The notes under the pieces were generated by a model that was given only the letters and a program-made list of their open reading frames with translations, was not told the DNA's origin and searched no databases. A DNA stretch of 16,937 bases, taken from contig JAIRWW010000109.1 of NCBI GenBank assembly GCA_031268685.1, positions 1 through 16,937 on the forward strand, read 5' to 3'. A program made the position numbers and the translations under genes. The DNA is from Azoarcus sp. (GTDB lineage: Bacteria > Pseudomonadota > Gammaproteobacteria > Burkholderiales > Rhodocyclaceae). Positions 1 through 7,373 of this stretch are shown here, piece after piece. Each line of letters opens with the position of its first letter. Positions within the stretch are counted from its first letter, which is position 1.

Positions 1-1199
1 ACCCAGCGCAGGCCCCAGTTGTAGTCGTTGTCGAGCGCCGGGTGGCTGGCGAAATATTTTGCCAGTTTGGTGAGCTTGAGTTCGCCTCTGTCGTTTTCCA
101 GCATTGCGACGGCGCACATGTTTTTGCTGTTGTCGTGATTGTCCAGCCGTACTTCGACCGGCGGATGGCCGGGAACGGTGACGGTGACGACGCCATCGGC
201 CTGCCCCCAATTGGCAGCGCCTTCGTAGATGAAGGCATAGATGCAGATGCGCTTGATGTCCTTCAGGTGGTCGCCGTTGATGTAGAGGAATTCGCCGCTG
301 GCGCTCGCGCCGGTACGGTCGTCGCCCGCCATGTGGATGTAGGGCGGGCGGTCGTAGCTGCCGAAGGTATTGCCCAGCGCCTGTACCGCGCCTTTTTCGC
401 CATTGCTCAGTTCAAACAGGCAGCCCAGGTCGAGATCGATGCCTTTGGCGCCGCCGAAAAGCGAGCCGAACAGCCCTTTTTTGCCGCCGTTGCCCGCGCT
501 CCAGTTCAGGTTGCAGACGATGCGCCCGTGACCGGCTGAATTGCCGCGTTTTTCGAGGGAGATTTTGTCTCCGCGCTTCTCCAGCGTAATTTTGGAAAGC
601 GACACTTTCGGCTGTGGCGCTTGGGTCTGGGCTTGGGTTTGGCTTGGCGGCGGCGGCGGCGCGGCGGGTGTGGGGGACGACGACGGTTTACCGGCCACTT
701 CGCCGCCAAAATGCTGGACGAGCGCGTCCAGCCCGCCGTTGAAGCCCTGTCCGACGGCGCACAGCCGCCATGCGCCGTCTTTGCGATAGATGTCGAGGAG
801 CATGACGGCCCGCTCGGCGGTGAAGTGGCCGCCATCGAATGCATAGCTGGCGACGGGCGCGCCATTGCGCGACAACGTGGCCATGCAGGGGCCGAGTTGA
901 CTCATTTGCCCCGCGCCGTCGAGCGCCAGTGTGAGCGTTAGCGAATCGATGGTCGTTGGCAGGCGGCTCAGGTCGATCTCGAAGCGCCCGCCCGCCAGCT
1001 TGACGCCGCCGCAGGGCGAGGCGGGCTGGTTGAAGAAAATCATGTAGCGTTCATCGGACAGACGTTTGGCGGTGTCCAGGCCGAAGCAGGAGACGTCGAC
1101 GTTCAGCCCGCGCGCGTCGAGTTGCAGTTCGATGGCGAACGGGGCATCGGCCAGCCCCAGATCGGAGAGTTTGCTGCGTTGGCCTCGGGAAAGTTGCAT
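1..1199 (-). CDS. terA: TerA-like protein with two TerD domains (partial, cut by window edge)
   Basis: About 399 residues are visible without a stop; the C-terminus lies left of base 1, probably only slightly, because the last residues (NWGLRW) look like the end of TerA-type proteins. The first TerD-like domain (about residues 1-150, with FFNQ, AVGQGFNGGL) is joined by a Pro/Gln/Thr-rich linker (about 160-185) to a second one (about 190-399) carrying GIDLDLGCLFEL and GDDRTG. Family knowledge: TerD domains are calcium-binding beta sandwiches of the tellurite/phage/colicin resistance system; TerA is a multidomain member. Domain 1 lacks the usual GDNRTGxGxGDDE loop, so it may no longer bind calcium. 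The start at 1199 follows a weak GGAG nine bases upstream and lies 45 bases after the lyase gene, as the last visible gene of the minus-strand operon. TerD family membership is sure; the TerA label is likely. Confidence 0.85.
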   Translation of the reverse strand, partial: MQLSRGQRSKLSDLGLADAPFAIELQLDARGLNVDVSCFGLDTAKRLSDERYMIFFNQPASPCGGVKLAGGRFEIDLSRLPTTIDSLTLTLALDGAGQMSQLGPCMATLSRNGAPVASYAFDGGHFTAERAVMLLDIYRKDGAWRLCAVGQGFNGGLDALVQHFGGEVAGKPSSSPTPAAPPPPPSQTQAQTQAPQPKVSLSKITLEKRGDKISLEKRGNSAGHGRIVCNLNWSAGNGGKKGLFGSLFGGAKGIDLDLGCLFELSNGEKGAVQALGNTFGSYDRPPYIHMAGDDRTGASASGEFLYINGDHLKDIKRICIYAFIYEGAANWGQADGVVTVTVPGHPPVEVRLDNHDNSKNMCAVAMLENDRGELKLTKLAKYFASHPALDNDYNWGLRW

Positions 1200-1244
1200 G
1201 ATGTCATACTCCGGCGGAAAGTTTGTTGCGGGTGAAGGTAGCGG

Positions 1245-2150
1245 TCATGCCAGGGCGGAAGAAGTATTCGCCGTGTGCAAACCATAACAGGAGGCGGCCA
1301 GACGCAGGCGTCTTGCCCAGTTGTGGTGCGTGGCGGGTTCGCACATTGCGTCGTGCAGGCGAAATACCGCTGGCGCGTCTTCGCACAAAATGCGATCCGC
1401 CATTTCGAGGTCGGCGGCATGGACGCGATAGCAGTCGTGGATGAGGGGAACCTGATGGGGATGGATCGCTGTTTTGCCAACCAGTCCGTAGGCGAGGTCT
1501 TCTTCGACTTCGCGCCGCAGAGTGGCAGGGTCGTCGAGGTATTCAAATACCGGCGCGCTAAGGTTGAAGCCGCTCGGTTTGAACGTGGTCACGAGACGGG
1601 AGATGACCGGCCCCAGCGGGGTTTCGTATAGCGTCCGCCCGCGCGGACGCCGCATGCCCAGCAGGGAGAGCAGGTCATTGCCGCCGATGCGCAGCGTCAG
1701 GACGCGCTCGCGCACGCCTTTGCCTTCGAGGATACGGCACAGCGCGATCATTTCGCGTTCGTCGAATGCTTCTCGTGTCTCGATTGTGGGCATGATGAAA
1801 TACCTATGCCCTTTGAGCAGCCGCAGATACTCGGGGAGCACTTGCTTTGTCAGTTTGGGCAGGACGAAGCCGTCGAGCCGGTCGCTGCCGGGCATGGCCA
1901 GTATCTGACGCAGTGTTGCCGGATCGCGCACGCGCACGAAGCGCATCTGCGTCGCGGTGCAATGCAGGACGGGCAGGGATTCGGCCAGCTTGCGCAATGC
2001 AAGCGGCAATTCGGCGGCGCGTATTGAGTCTTCTGTGCAGAAAATGACGGAACGGACTTCGGAGAGTTTTTTGCCGCACGCGACTTGTGAAAGATCCGGG
2101 TGCGTGGCCGGGATGTACAGGCTGGCGCCCAGTTCGGTTGCGTCACGCAT
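1245..2150 (-). CDS. CitE/HpcH-HpaI-like C-C bond lyase of the Ter biosynthetic module
   Basis: A 301-residue TIM-barrel protein of the citrate lyase beta/HpcH aldolase superfamily, in the subgroup seen in ter operons (C-C_Bond_Lyase). Visible motifs: CTEDSI (38-43), RVRDP (73-77), GFVLPK (94-99), PTIET (121-125), RIGGNDL (154-160) and GLVGKTAIHPHQ (222-233), the last typical of CitE-like enzymes. These enzymes make or break C-C bonds in a metal-dependent way; the substrate here is unknown, and a role in making a Ter-specific metabolite is inference from the neighbouring genes. I chose the ATG at 2150: it has AGGAG eight bases upstream and overlaps the end of the preceding PELOTA-domain gene by 8 bases (ATGCGTGA), which suggests translational coupling. 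The frame stays open upstream, but that stretch translates as the shadow of the preceding gene. Cytoplasmic, no signal peptide. Confidence 0.88.
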   Translation of the reverse strand: MRDATELGASLYIPATHPDLSQVACGKKLSEVRSVIFCTEDSIRAAELPLALRKLAESLPVLHCTATQMRFVRVRDPATLRQILAMPGSDRLDGFVLPKLTKQVLPEYLRLLKGHRYFIMPTIETREAFDEREMIALCRILEGKGVRERVLTLRIGGNDLLSLLGMRRPRGRTLYETPLGPVISRLVTTFKPSGFNLSAPVFEYLDDPATLRREVEEDLAYGLVGKTAIHPHQVPLIHDCYRVHAADLEMADRILCEDAPAVFRLHDAMCEPATHHNWARRLRLAASCYGLHTANTSSALA

Positions 2151-3234
2151 TTCGATGGCTCCTGATGATCGAGATCGCATGGTATGGCAAGGCGGGATCG
2201 AGATCGATAGGAACCTGCTTTTCTCCGGCCAGTGCAAGGAGGTGGGCCACGCGCTCGTCGGCCGCATCGCGCACGACGACGCGCTCGGGAACGCGGCGCA
2301 GCAGCACGCGCGTTGCTTCTCCGATGCCTGGTTTGATGAGGTTTTCGTCGATGATGCCGTAGCGCTTGTGCGTGGCGGCCATGCAGGCGCGCGATATGGC
2401 GACCCGTTCGGCGGGCGAGGATTCGTCGGGCGGCGGCTCGCCTTCGCGTTTGTGCAAATCCATTGCGGCGTCGACGACATCGTCGACAAACCAGCGCGAC
2501 AGATCGTGCGCGCTGAACTGCTCGAAGTGGACGCAGCCGTGGTAGTCGCCGGGATAGATGGCTTCGTTGAGGATGGAGCGGCTGACCAGACCGCTGATTG
2601 TCGCGTTGAGAATGCTTGAGGCGATGAGGTAGTCCTCGCCCGATGCGGCGCGGGCGGCGCTGCCGGCCAGATCGGCCAGGACGTTGAGTCCGGAGTCGAT
2701 GCGCAGGCGATATTGTGTGTTGAAGGCGGCGATGGCTCCGGACAATTCACGGCTGATGACGCCCTTTCCAGTCCAGCCGTCTATAAAGGCGATGCTGTCG
2801 GGCGGGTGGCCGCGCGCGAGAATTTCTCGCAGCGCCACGGTGTCGATGCCGCGGTCGCGGATGATCGAGACTGAGTAGTGCGCCGGGTGGATGCCATGCA
2901 GGCGGCTGACGAGGTGGCGGACGATGGCGCCGACCGGCGTGCCCGCCCGCGCCAGCGATACTAGTGTGAGTCCGCTGCCGTAGTGTTCGAGCAGCAGGCG
3001 GGTGAGCCGCAGGCAGTCGCGCGCCAGCCGCTCGCGGTTGGCTGCGTGCGCGCGGCGGAAAAGCGCCATGTAGTGCGCCGAGGGCAGCCGTTCGGGGGAG
3101 AGCATCTCGCTGTAGTGGCGCTGGCCGGACTGGATGAGCGCCTCTTTGTGGGCGCTATCTTCGATGAAGGCAATCCCGATGGGCTTGAGGAGGAATTCGA
3201 CGTCGTCCGGACGGTAGGAGCCGTGGAAGCGCAT
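2143..3234 (-). CDS. StiP-type PRTase-like protein with C-terminal PELOTA domain
   Basis: A 363-residue protein. The N-terminal two thirds match the StiP family (PRTase-like fold, sometimes annotated as cysteine protease StiP): LARAGTPVGA at 95-104 and the phosphate-binding loop FIDGWTGKG at 150-158 are the key signatures, followed by SRSILNEAIYPGDYHGC around 218-234. The last about 60 residues (EATRVLLRRVPERVVVRD onward, 306-363) match the PELOTA-type nucleic-acid-binding domain usually fused here. Family knowledge: this pair occurs in ter biosynthetic modules and is thought to take part in nucleoside-like metabolite synthesis; protease activity is doubtful. The ATG at 3234 has GGAGG seven bases upstream and shares one base with the stop of the HAD gene (TGATG), so the two are coupled. 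It overlaps the downstream lyase by 8 bases. Confidence 0.88.
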   Translation of the reverse strand: MRFHGSYRPDDVEFLLKPIGIAFIEDSAHKEALIQSGQRHYSEMLSPERLPSAHYMALFRRAHAANRERLARDCLRLTRLLLEHYGSGLTLVSLARAGTPVGAIVRHLVSRLHGIHPAHYSVSIIRDRGIDTVALREILARGHPPDSIAFIDGWTGKGVISRELSGAIAAFNTQYRLRIDSGLNVLADLAGSAARAASGEDYLIASSILNATISGLVSRSILNEAIYPGDYHGCVHFEQFSAHDLSRWFVDDVVDAAMDLHKREGEPPPDESSPAERVAISRACMAATHKRYGIIDENLIKPGIGEATRVLLRRVPERVVVRDAADERVAHLLALAGEKQVPIDLDPALPYHAISIIRSHRNA

Positions 3235-3983
3235 CAGGCGGCCTCCAGGCGGGTTGCAATCTGGCTCGCGCGCGGAACCAGGGCATAGTCGCAGGCAGAC
3301 ATGAATGCGATGTCGGAGAGGCTGTCGCCCATGCCGATGGTGATGATTTCGCCGTGCTCGCGGCGCAGGCACTCGATCATGTATTCGACGGCGTGGCGCT
3401 TGTCGAGCCAGTCCGGCAGCACCGCCAGATTGTTGCCGTTGCGATGCACGCGCAGGGGCAGTCCGCCTTCGCCGCAGTCGCGGCGTACAGCAGCTTCGAT
3501 GGCATCGAGCGCGCGCTCGTCGCCTTCCCGGCTTTTGGCGCAGAGGTAGAGGGGGATGTCGAAATCATTGATGAGGCGGGCGCGCACCGCCGCGCCATTG
3601 GCTGCGGCATGCGCTGCAATCTGGTGCAGCATCGCATCCAGAGCGGCGAAGGAGTGCGCGCCGCGCGCCGCGCTGCGTTCGAGCCAGTGCGCATCCGGGC
3701 GGCCATCCGGCGTGATGATGATGCCGCCATAATCCATGATGCCGCCGTGCGGGAAATCGAGCCGAACCCGCTGGAAGGCGTCGGCATTGCGCGCCGTAAC
3801 CGGGATGACTGTCATTTCGCACTGAAACAGGGCAAGGAGATTGTCTTGCGCCGGTGTGGCGAATGAGTGGGCGCTGCCGTCCTTGAGGTAGGCGACCGGA
3901 ACGAGGCCGTCGCAGGGCGGACATTTTCGCCGCGACTGGAAAAGTGTGTCGTCGAGATCAGCGAACAGGAATTTCTTCAGCAT
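3234..3983 (-). CDS. HAD-superfamily phosphatase of the Ter biosynthetic module
   Basis: A 249-residue HAD hydrolase with a C2-type (Cof/sucrose-phosphatase-like) cap. Motif I is DLDDT (9-13; nucleophile D9, acid D11), motif II is the Thr of PVTAR (63), motif III is the Lys of DKRHAVEYM (195) and motif IV is GMGDSLSD (217-224). All catalytic residues are present, so it should be an active phosphatase. Its place between a TRSP-type and a StiP-type PRTase suggests it removes a phosphate from a sugar- or nucleoside-phosphate intermediate of the ter pathway; the substrate is inference. The start MLKKFLFADLDDT at 3983 lies inside the upstream gene (26-base overlap) and has only a weak ribosome-binding site, so translation probably depends on coupling. 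The frame is open further upstream to 4133, but that part is a shadow of the TRSP gene. Confidence 0.87.
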   Translation of the reverse strand: MLKKFLFADLDDTLFQSRRKCPPCDGLVPVAYLKDGSAHSFATPAQDNLLALFQCEMTVIPVTARNADAFQRVRLDFPHGGIMDYGGIIITPDGRPDAHWLERSAARGAHSFAALDAMLHQIAAHAAANGAAVRARLINDFDIPLYLCAKSREGDERALDAIEAAVRRDCGEGGLPLRVHRNGNNLAVLPDWLDKRHAVEYMIECLRREHGEIITIGMGDSLSDIAFMSACDYALVPRASQIATRLEAA

Positions 3984-5205
3984 AGTCCCCAGGAAGAAAC
4001 TGGATGAGGCGTCCGCCGACGAGGCGCGCCAGTTCGTAAAGCGCCGGGTTCGCTGCGGTTTCGTGGCAAATGAGCACGCGCCCGTATTGACCTGGGCGGA
4101 CATTGTAAAGGTAATTTGGTACGCCTTCACCATAGGGGTCGGGCACTGTCAGAGCGTGGCGCACATCGCCCCAAATGAGGATTGGCGAGCGGGTCGTCGC
4201 CTGCACAGCGGTGTCGACGCCGTGTGCGGCAAGGGCGCGCGCGAGGACGAAGGATGCATGCATGAATTCGCCGCAGCCCAGCACCAGGGTCGGCCCCTCA
4301 GTCCGCTCGGCGGCGAGACGGCGTTCGAGCGCGGCGGGAAGGTCGAAGCGGCGTGCACGGCCCAAGCGGCCATAGCCATTGTCGGTCAGCCGCACTTCAT
4401 GCCCGTAGTTGCATTGCGCCGCTGCGCTGGCGGCAAGGGCAAGAGCATCGCCATCGGCAGCCTGCCACCTCCAGTCGCCACGGATGGCGGCAGTCACCGA
4501 GCAGGGCAGATGCATGCGGGCGCGCAGTTCGCGGCGACGGGTTTCACCCATGAAATCGCAGATCGTCGCCAGATGCACGGCAGCGAGCCGAGGCATGACT
4601 TCGCGCAGTGCTTGCAGCAGATTGACGAAGGTGTTGCCGGTGCTCAGTTCGTCGTCGATCAGTACGACGCGCCGCGCTGCCGCAAAGCATGCTTGATGCG
4701 CCGCGTCGCGCGGCAGGTGCAGGAAGATGTTCGGCGCGTGGCTATGGCTTTCCTCGAAGCTCAGGCAGGCTGCGGCGTCGATGCGATAGCGCGTCGTCTG
4801 TAGGTAGAGCGTCTTTTCGGCGGGGTGGGCATCGCGCCAGGCTTCGTAGACGCCTTGGCCAAGGCCGGTTGCGGTTTCCGCCATGCCGATGAAGACGATG
4901 GGACCATCGCTCGCCGAAATGCCATCGGCAAGCCATCGATGCATCGCCGCCATTGCCGCCGGGTGGGCGGGATAATGCTTGCCAAGTATTTTGCTCAGGA
5001 ACAGGAAGGCGCGCCGCGGATTGGCGCGCGCGGCGAAACCGATCAGGTCTTCAGCTTCCCCGTGGCAGGCTTCGATCGTCAGTTGCAAACGACCGTTCGG
5101 GAAAGCGATGAGATGTTGCCGCAGCGGCGCGAGAGGGGCGGGAGCGGGGGCGGACGCGGACGCGGCGTCGGCAGGGGCTGCGCTCATGGGCCGGGCGTTC
5201 GCCAT
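3958..5205 (-). CDS. Phosphoribosyltransferase with C-terminal TRSP domain
   Basis: A 415-residue protein and the first enzyme gene of the biosynthetic block. After an Ala/Pro-rich N-terminus (1-28) comes an orotate-PRTase-like domain with FIGMAETATGLGQGV (105-119) and a textbook PRPP-binding loop VLIDDELSTGNT (181-192). The C-terminal domain (about 300-415) has VLGCGEFMHASF (308-319) and the TTRSPI segment (337-342) that gives the TRSP family its name. Family knowledge: PRTase plus TRSP proteins are marker genes of the Ter biosynthetic module and probably act in N-glycosidic bond chemistry on a base-like compound. The start at 5205 has a strong AAGGGAGG six bases upstream; residue Met7 is a possible alternative without an RBS. 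The RBS and ATG are inside a strong inverted repeat (5201-5237). It follows the TerZ-like gene by 54 bases and overlaps the HAD gene. Confidence 0.88.
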   Translation of the reverse strand: MANARPMSAAPADAASASAPAPAPLAPLRQHLIAFPNGRLQLTIEACHGEAEDLIGFAARANPRRAFLFLSKILGKHYPAHPAAMAAMHRWLADGISASDGPIVFIGMAETATGLGQGVYEAWRDAHPAEKTLYLQTTRYRIDAAACLSFEESHSHAPNIFLHLPRDAAHQACFAAARRVVLIDDELSTGNTFVNLLQALREVMPRLAAVHLATICDFMGETRRRELRARMHLPCSVTAAIRGDWRWQAADGDALALAASAAAQCNYGHEVRLTDNGYGRLGRARRFDLPAALERRLAAERTEGPTLVLGCGEFMHASFVLARALAAHGVDTAVQATTRSPILIWGDVRHALTVPDPYGEGVPNYLYNVRPGQYGRVLICHETAANPALYELARLVGGRLIQFLPGDYAEEIPVR

Positions 5206-5237
5206 ACCGCGCCTCCCTTCAGGGAAGGCGGTATGGC
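5201..5237 (-). promoter_or_regulatory. Hairpin covering RBS and start codon of the TRSP gene
   Basis: Read on the minus strand, the outer arms GCCATACCGC and GCGGTATGGC are perfectly complementary (10 bp), and an inner near-complementary pair (CTTCCCT with AGGGAGG) closes on a two- to four-base loop. The right arm contains both the AAGGGAGG ribosome-binding site and the ATG at 5205, so the folded mRNA would hide the start. No run of T follows, which speaks against a simple intrinsic terminator. It could be a translation switch, an mRNA processing or stability element, or a REP-like repeat that landed there. The structure is seen in sequence; the function is inference. Confidence 0.55.
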
Positions 5238-5259
5238 ATGAGCCGGGCGAGGCGGAACG

Positions 5260-5844
5260 TCATAGATGCGGCGTGATTTGGGGCAAAAGCTCCTGAAAGG
5301 TGCGGCCCATGCCGTTCTCGCCGATGGCGTGCATTTTCCATTCGTCATTATGGCGATACACCTTCGCCATGATCTGCGCGGAGTGGCTGCCCTGCACGGA
5401 CAGGTCGTAGCGCGCCAGTTCATTGCCAGTGCTGCCATCGACGATGCGGCAGAAGGCGTTGGCGACCTGTGAAAAATCTTGTCCGGTGAAGGAGTTGACC
5501 GTGAATACCAGCGACTTGATGTTGGCAGGCACCCTGGCAAGGTCGACGATGATTTGCTCGTCGTCGCCATCGCCGTCGCCTGTGCGATTATCGCCGGTGT
5601 GCTGGATGCTGCCGTCCTTGCTGCGCAGCTGGCGGAACCATATGGCATCCGACAATACCTTGTTGTCGTCGAACATCAGGCAGGAGGCGTCGAGGTCTAT
5701 CTCTTGTTCCTTGTTCAGGAAACCGAAAAATCCCTTTTTCTTGACCGCATCCCAGCCAAGCCCCATCACGATCTTGCTCAAGCCATTGCTGCCAGCTTCC
5801 TTGCTCAAAGAAATTTTTTGCCCTTTTTGCAGATTGACTGCCAT
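5260..5844 (-). CDS. terZ: TerZ-like TerD-family calcium-binding protein
   Basis: A 194-residue single TerD-domain protein. It starts MAVNLQKGQKISLSK, has MGLGWD (27-32) and a short insertion with KKKGFFGFLNKEQ (35-47) before EIDLDASCLMFD (48-59). The calcium-binding loop [13 protein letters not shown] (84-96) is intact, and the end is RTFQELLPQITPH. The insertion, the WFRQLRSKDGSI strand and the VNSFTGQDF segment set it apart from the two TerD/TerE copies upstream and resemble TerZ (TerX-type) proteins. Family role: cytosolic or membrane-edge calcium-binding protein of the Ter complex, needed for tellurite, phage and colicin resistance phenotypes in enteric ter plasmids. AAGGAG eight bases before the ATG at 5844 supports the start. 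It lies 102 bases after the AIM24-like gene. Confidence 0.88.
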   Translation of the reverse strand: MAVNLQKGQKISLSKEAGSNGLSKIVMGLGWDAVKKKGFFGFLNKEQEIDLDASCLMFDDNKVLSDAIWFRQLRSKDGSIQHTGDNRTGDGDGDDEQIIVDLARVPANIKSLVFTVNSFTGQDFSQVANAFCRIVDGSTGNELARYDLSVQGSHSAQIMAKVYRHNDEWKMHAIGENGMGRTFQELLPQITPHL

Positions 5845-5946
5845 TTCCAGACTCCTTGCCGATCCATTGAAAAAGTTGAAGGCCGCTCGTGGCCTCGGGC
5901 TGCGCGGCTGCCGGATACTACTACTCCGGGTGTTTTGCCTGCCTGT

Positions 5947-6636
5947 TCAGCCTCCCTTGGTCTGCGCAAAAAAAGTCCGCTGGTTGCGCGAACACAGCAG
6001 AATTTTGCCATTGCCACGAAAACGCAAGATGAGGCCCTCGCCGCTGGTGGCGCTGTTGACCAGATTGCCCAGCAAGTTCCGGCCCTTCGAGGTCGCGGTG
6101 CCGACTTCGTACCGCAGCGTGTTGTCCCAGGCTACGACGTGCCCATTGTCGATGATGGTGTCTTTGTCCGGGTGGGCGTCGATCATAAAGAGGGAGCCGA
6201 AACCGCTGACGGCGACCTGACCGACGCCGCTCGTCTGGCCGATGAGAAAACCGCCGGTGCCGCCGAACAGGGCTGTGCCGATGTTTTGCATGCGCGCGGT
6301 GATCTGAACCTCAGCGGTCGCCGCCACATAGGCACTGTCGCTCAGGCAGTACTGACTCGGCCCCAGATCGAGTATCTGGATGGAACCCGGCGTTCCAGGA
6401 GAGAGCAGGCAATCGCCGTCGCCACGTTTGGCTTCGATGCGCTGCTGGAAAAACGATTCGCCGTTGGCGAGCCGCCGCGCGACCGCCTGAAGGATGCCGC
6501 CCTGAACCGAACTGGTGAGATCGAGCGCATCTTCCATCATCACCATCGCATCTGATTCGCAGAAAATGACCTCGCCTCTGCGCAAGGAGACGTGCAGGAA
6601 TGGGTCGATATCGCCTGTAATGGTAAAGGTGGGCAT
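5947..6636 (-). CDS. AIM24/TIGR00266-family protein
   Basis: A 229-residue protein rich in beta strands and Gly, of the AIM24 (DUF124, TIGR00266) family, whose members form tryptophan-RNA-binding-attenuator-like beta folds. Visible family features: FLHVSLRRGEVIFCESDAMVMME near the N-terminus (13-35), LDLGPSQYCLSDSAYVAA (89-106), a glycine-rich GTGGFLIGQTSGVGQVAVSGFGSLF (126-150), and VVAWDNTLRYEV (167-178). The biochemical role of bacterial AIM24 proteins is not known; in yeast the homologue is mitochondrial. Members recur next to terD genes, so it likely belongs to the Ter complex (inference). I chose the ATG at 6636 (MPTFTITGD) because family similarity starts there; the ribosome-binding site is weak. 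The frame continues open to 6981, but that part is the shadow of the terD gene. Confidence 0.85.
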   Translation of the reverse strand: MPTFTITGDIDPFLHVSLRRGEVIFCESDAMVMMEDALDLTSSVQGGILQAVARRLANGESFFQQRIEAKRGDGDCLLSPGTPGSIQILDLGPSQYCLSDSAYVAATAEVQITARMQNIGTALFGGTGGFLIGQTSGVGQVAVSGFGSLFMIDAHPDKDTIIDNGHVVAWDNTLRYEVGTATSKGRNLLGNLVNSATSGEGLILRFRGNGKILLCSRNQRTFFAQTKGG

Positions 6637-6671
6637 GGGATTCCAGTAAGCGCCTGTGGAGGGGCAAGGCA

Positions 6672-6702
6672 GGAATGGCCTGTGGAACGCACAGGCCATC
6701 CC
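6672..6702 (-). other. Strong inverted repeat between terD and the AIM24-like gene
   Basis: ATGGCCTGTG (6675-6684) and CACAGGCCAT (6690-6699) form a perfect 10-bp stem with a five-base loop, extended by two GC pairs past one mismatch. It lies in the 89-base gap between the terD stop (6726) and the AIM24-like start (6636). On the transcribed strand a T-rich stretch precedes rather than follows it, so it is not a standard intrinsic terminator; it could stabilise the 3' end of the upstream terD message or set a processing site. Confidence 0.5.
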
Positions 6703-6725
6703 GCAGAGTGAAAAAACAAAAACGT

Positions 6726-7301
6726 TTAGACGTTGACGCCGAAACTCTTGGCAAGGGGAGCGAGACCGCCGGCAAAACCCTGGCCGATCGCCTTGAATTT
6801 CCATTCGTTGTTGTGGCGGTAAATCTCGCCGAAAATCATTGCGGTCTCGATCGATGCATCTTCGGAGAGATCGTAGCGCGCCACCTCGGTGTTCGAGTCG
6901 GCATTGACGCAGCGCACATAGGCGTGCGAGACCATGCCGAAATTCTGCCGCCGGGCCTCGGCATCGTGGATGGTCACGCACACCGAGAGTTTTTCGACGT
7001 CGCGCGGCACTTTGTCGAGGTCGATTTCGAGCGATTCGTCATCGCCATCGCCTTCGCCCGTGCGGTTGTCGCCACCGTGTTGCACGCTGCCGTCCACCGA
7101 TTTCGGCTGGTTGTAGAAAACGAAATCGGCATCCGAGCGCACCTTGCCCGTGCTGCCGAGCAGGAAGATGCTCGCATCGAGGTCGAAGTCCGCCCCATCG
7201 GTGGCGCGTACATCCCAACCCAGGCCGACGGTCATTTTCTTCATGCCCGGAGCTTCCTTGGACAAACTGATGTTGCCGCCTTTTTGCAGACTGATTGCCA
7301 T
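6726..7301 (-). CDS. terE: TerD/TerE-family calcium-binding protein (second copy)
   Basis: A 191-residue single-domain TerD protein: [15 protein letters not shown] start, VGLGWD (25-30), DFDLDASIF (38-46), FVFYNQ (60-65), [13 protein letters not shown] (77-89), [15 protein letters not shown] (110-124), [14 protein letters not shown] (156-169) and GQGFAGGL (173-180). All acidic loop residues expected to bind calcium are present. It is a tandem paralogue of the gene just upstream, close along its whole length, and the pair corresponds to TerD and TerE of classic ter operons; which copy is which cannot be told without a tree. AAGGGA lies about seven bases before the ATG at 7301. The 60-base gap from the first copy fits one transcript. 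Confidence 0.92.
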   Translation of the reverse strand: MAISLQKGGNISLSKEAPGMKKMTVGLGWDVRATDGADFDLDASIFLLGSTGKVRSDADFVFYNQPKSVDGSVQHGGDNRTGEGDGDDESLEIDLDKVPRDVEKLSVCVTIHDAEARRQNFGMVSHAYVRCVNADSNTEVARYDLSEDASIETAMIFGEIYRHNNEWKFKAIGQGFAGGLAPLAKSFGVNV

Positions 7302-7347
7302 TGGTTTTTCCCTTGTGGTGAGAGTAGGAGGTGAAAGGGGGTTAAAA

Positions 7348-7373
7348 GCTACTGCACGTCGCTACTGCACGTC
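7348..7373. repeat. Perfect 13-bp tandem duplication spanning a terD stop codon
   Basis: GCTACTGCACGTC occurs twice in direct succession (7348-7360 and 7361-7373). Read on the minus strand, the copy at 7361-7373 contains the last codons and TAG stop (7364-7362) of the first terD gene; the copy at 7348-7360 lies just after the stop. It looks like a slippage or short-duplication scar. Confidence 0.85.

Noticed and set aside
1245..2750. A 501-residue form of the lyase starting at 2750
   Set aside because: The first 200 residues are Ser/Pro/Thr-rich shadow sequence of the StiP gene. Family likeness and a good RBS begin at 2150.
5201..5237. Intrinsic terminator between the TerZ-like and TRSP genes
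   Set aside because: The stem is strong, but no T-run follows on the transcribed strand, and the stem contains the RBS and start codon of the next gene.
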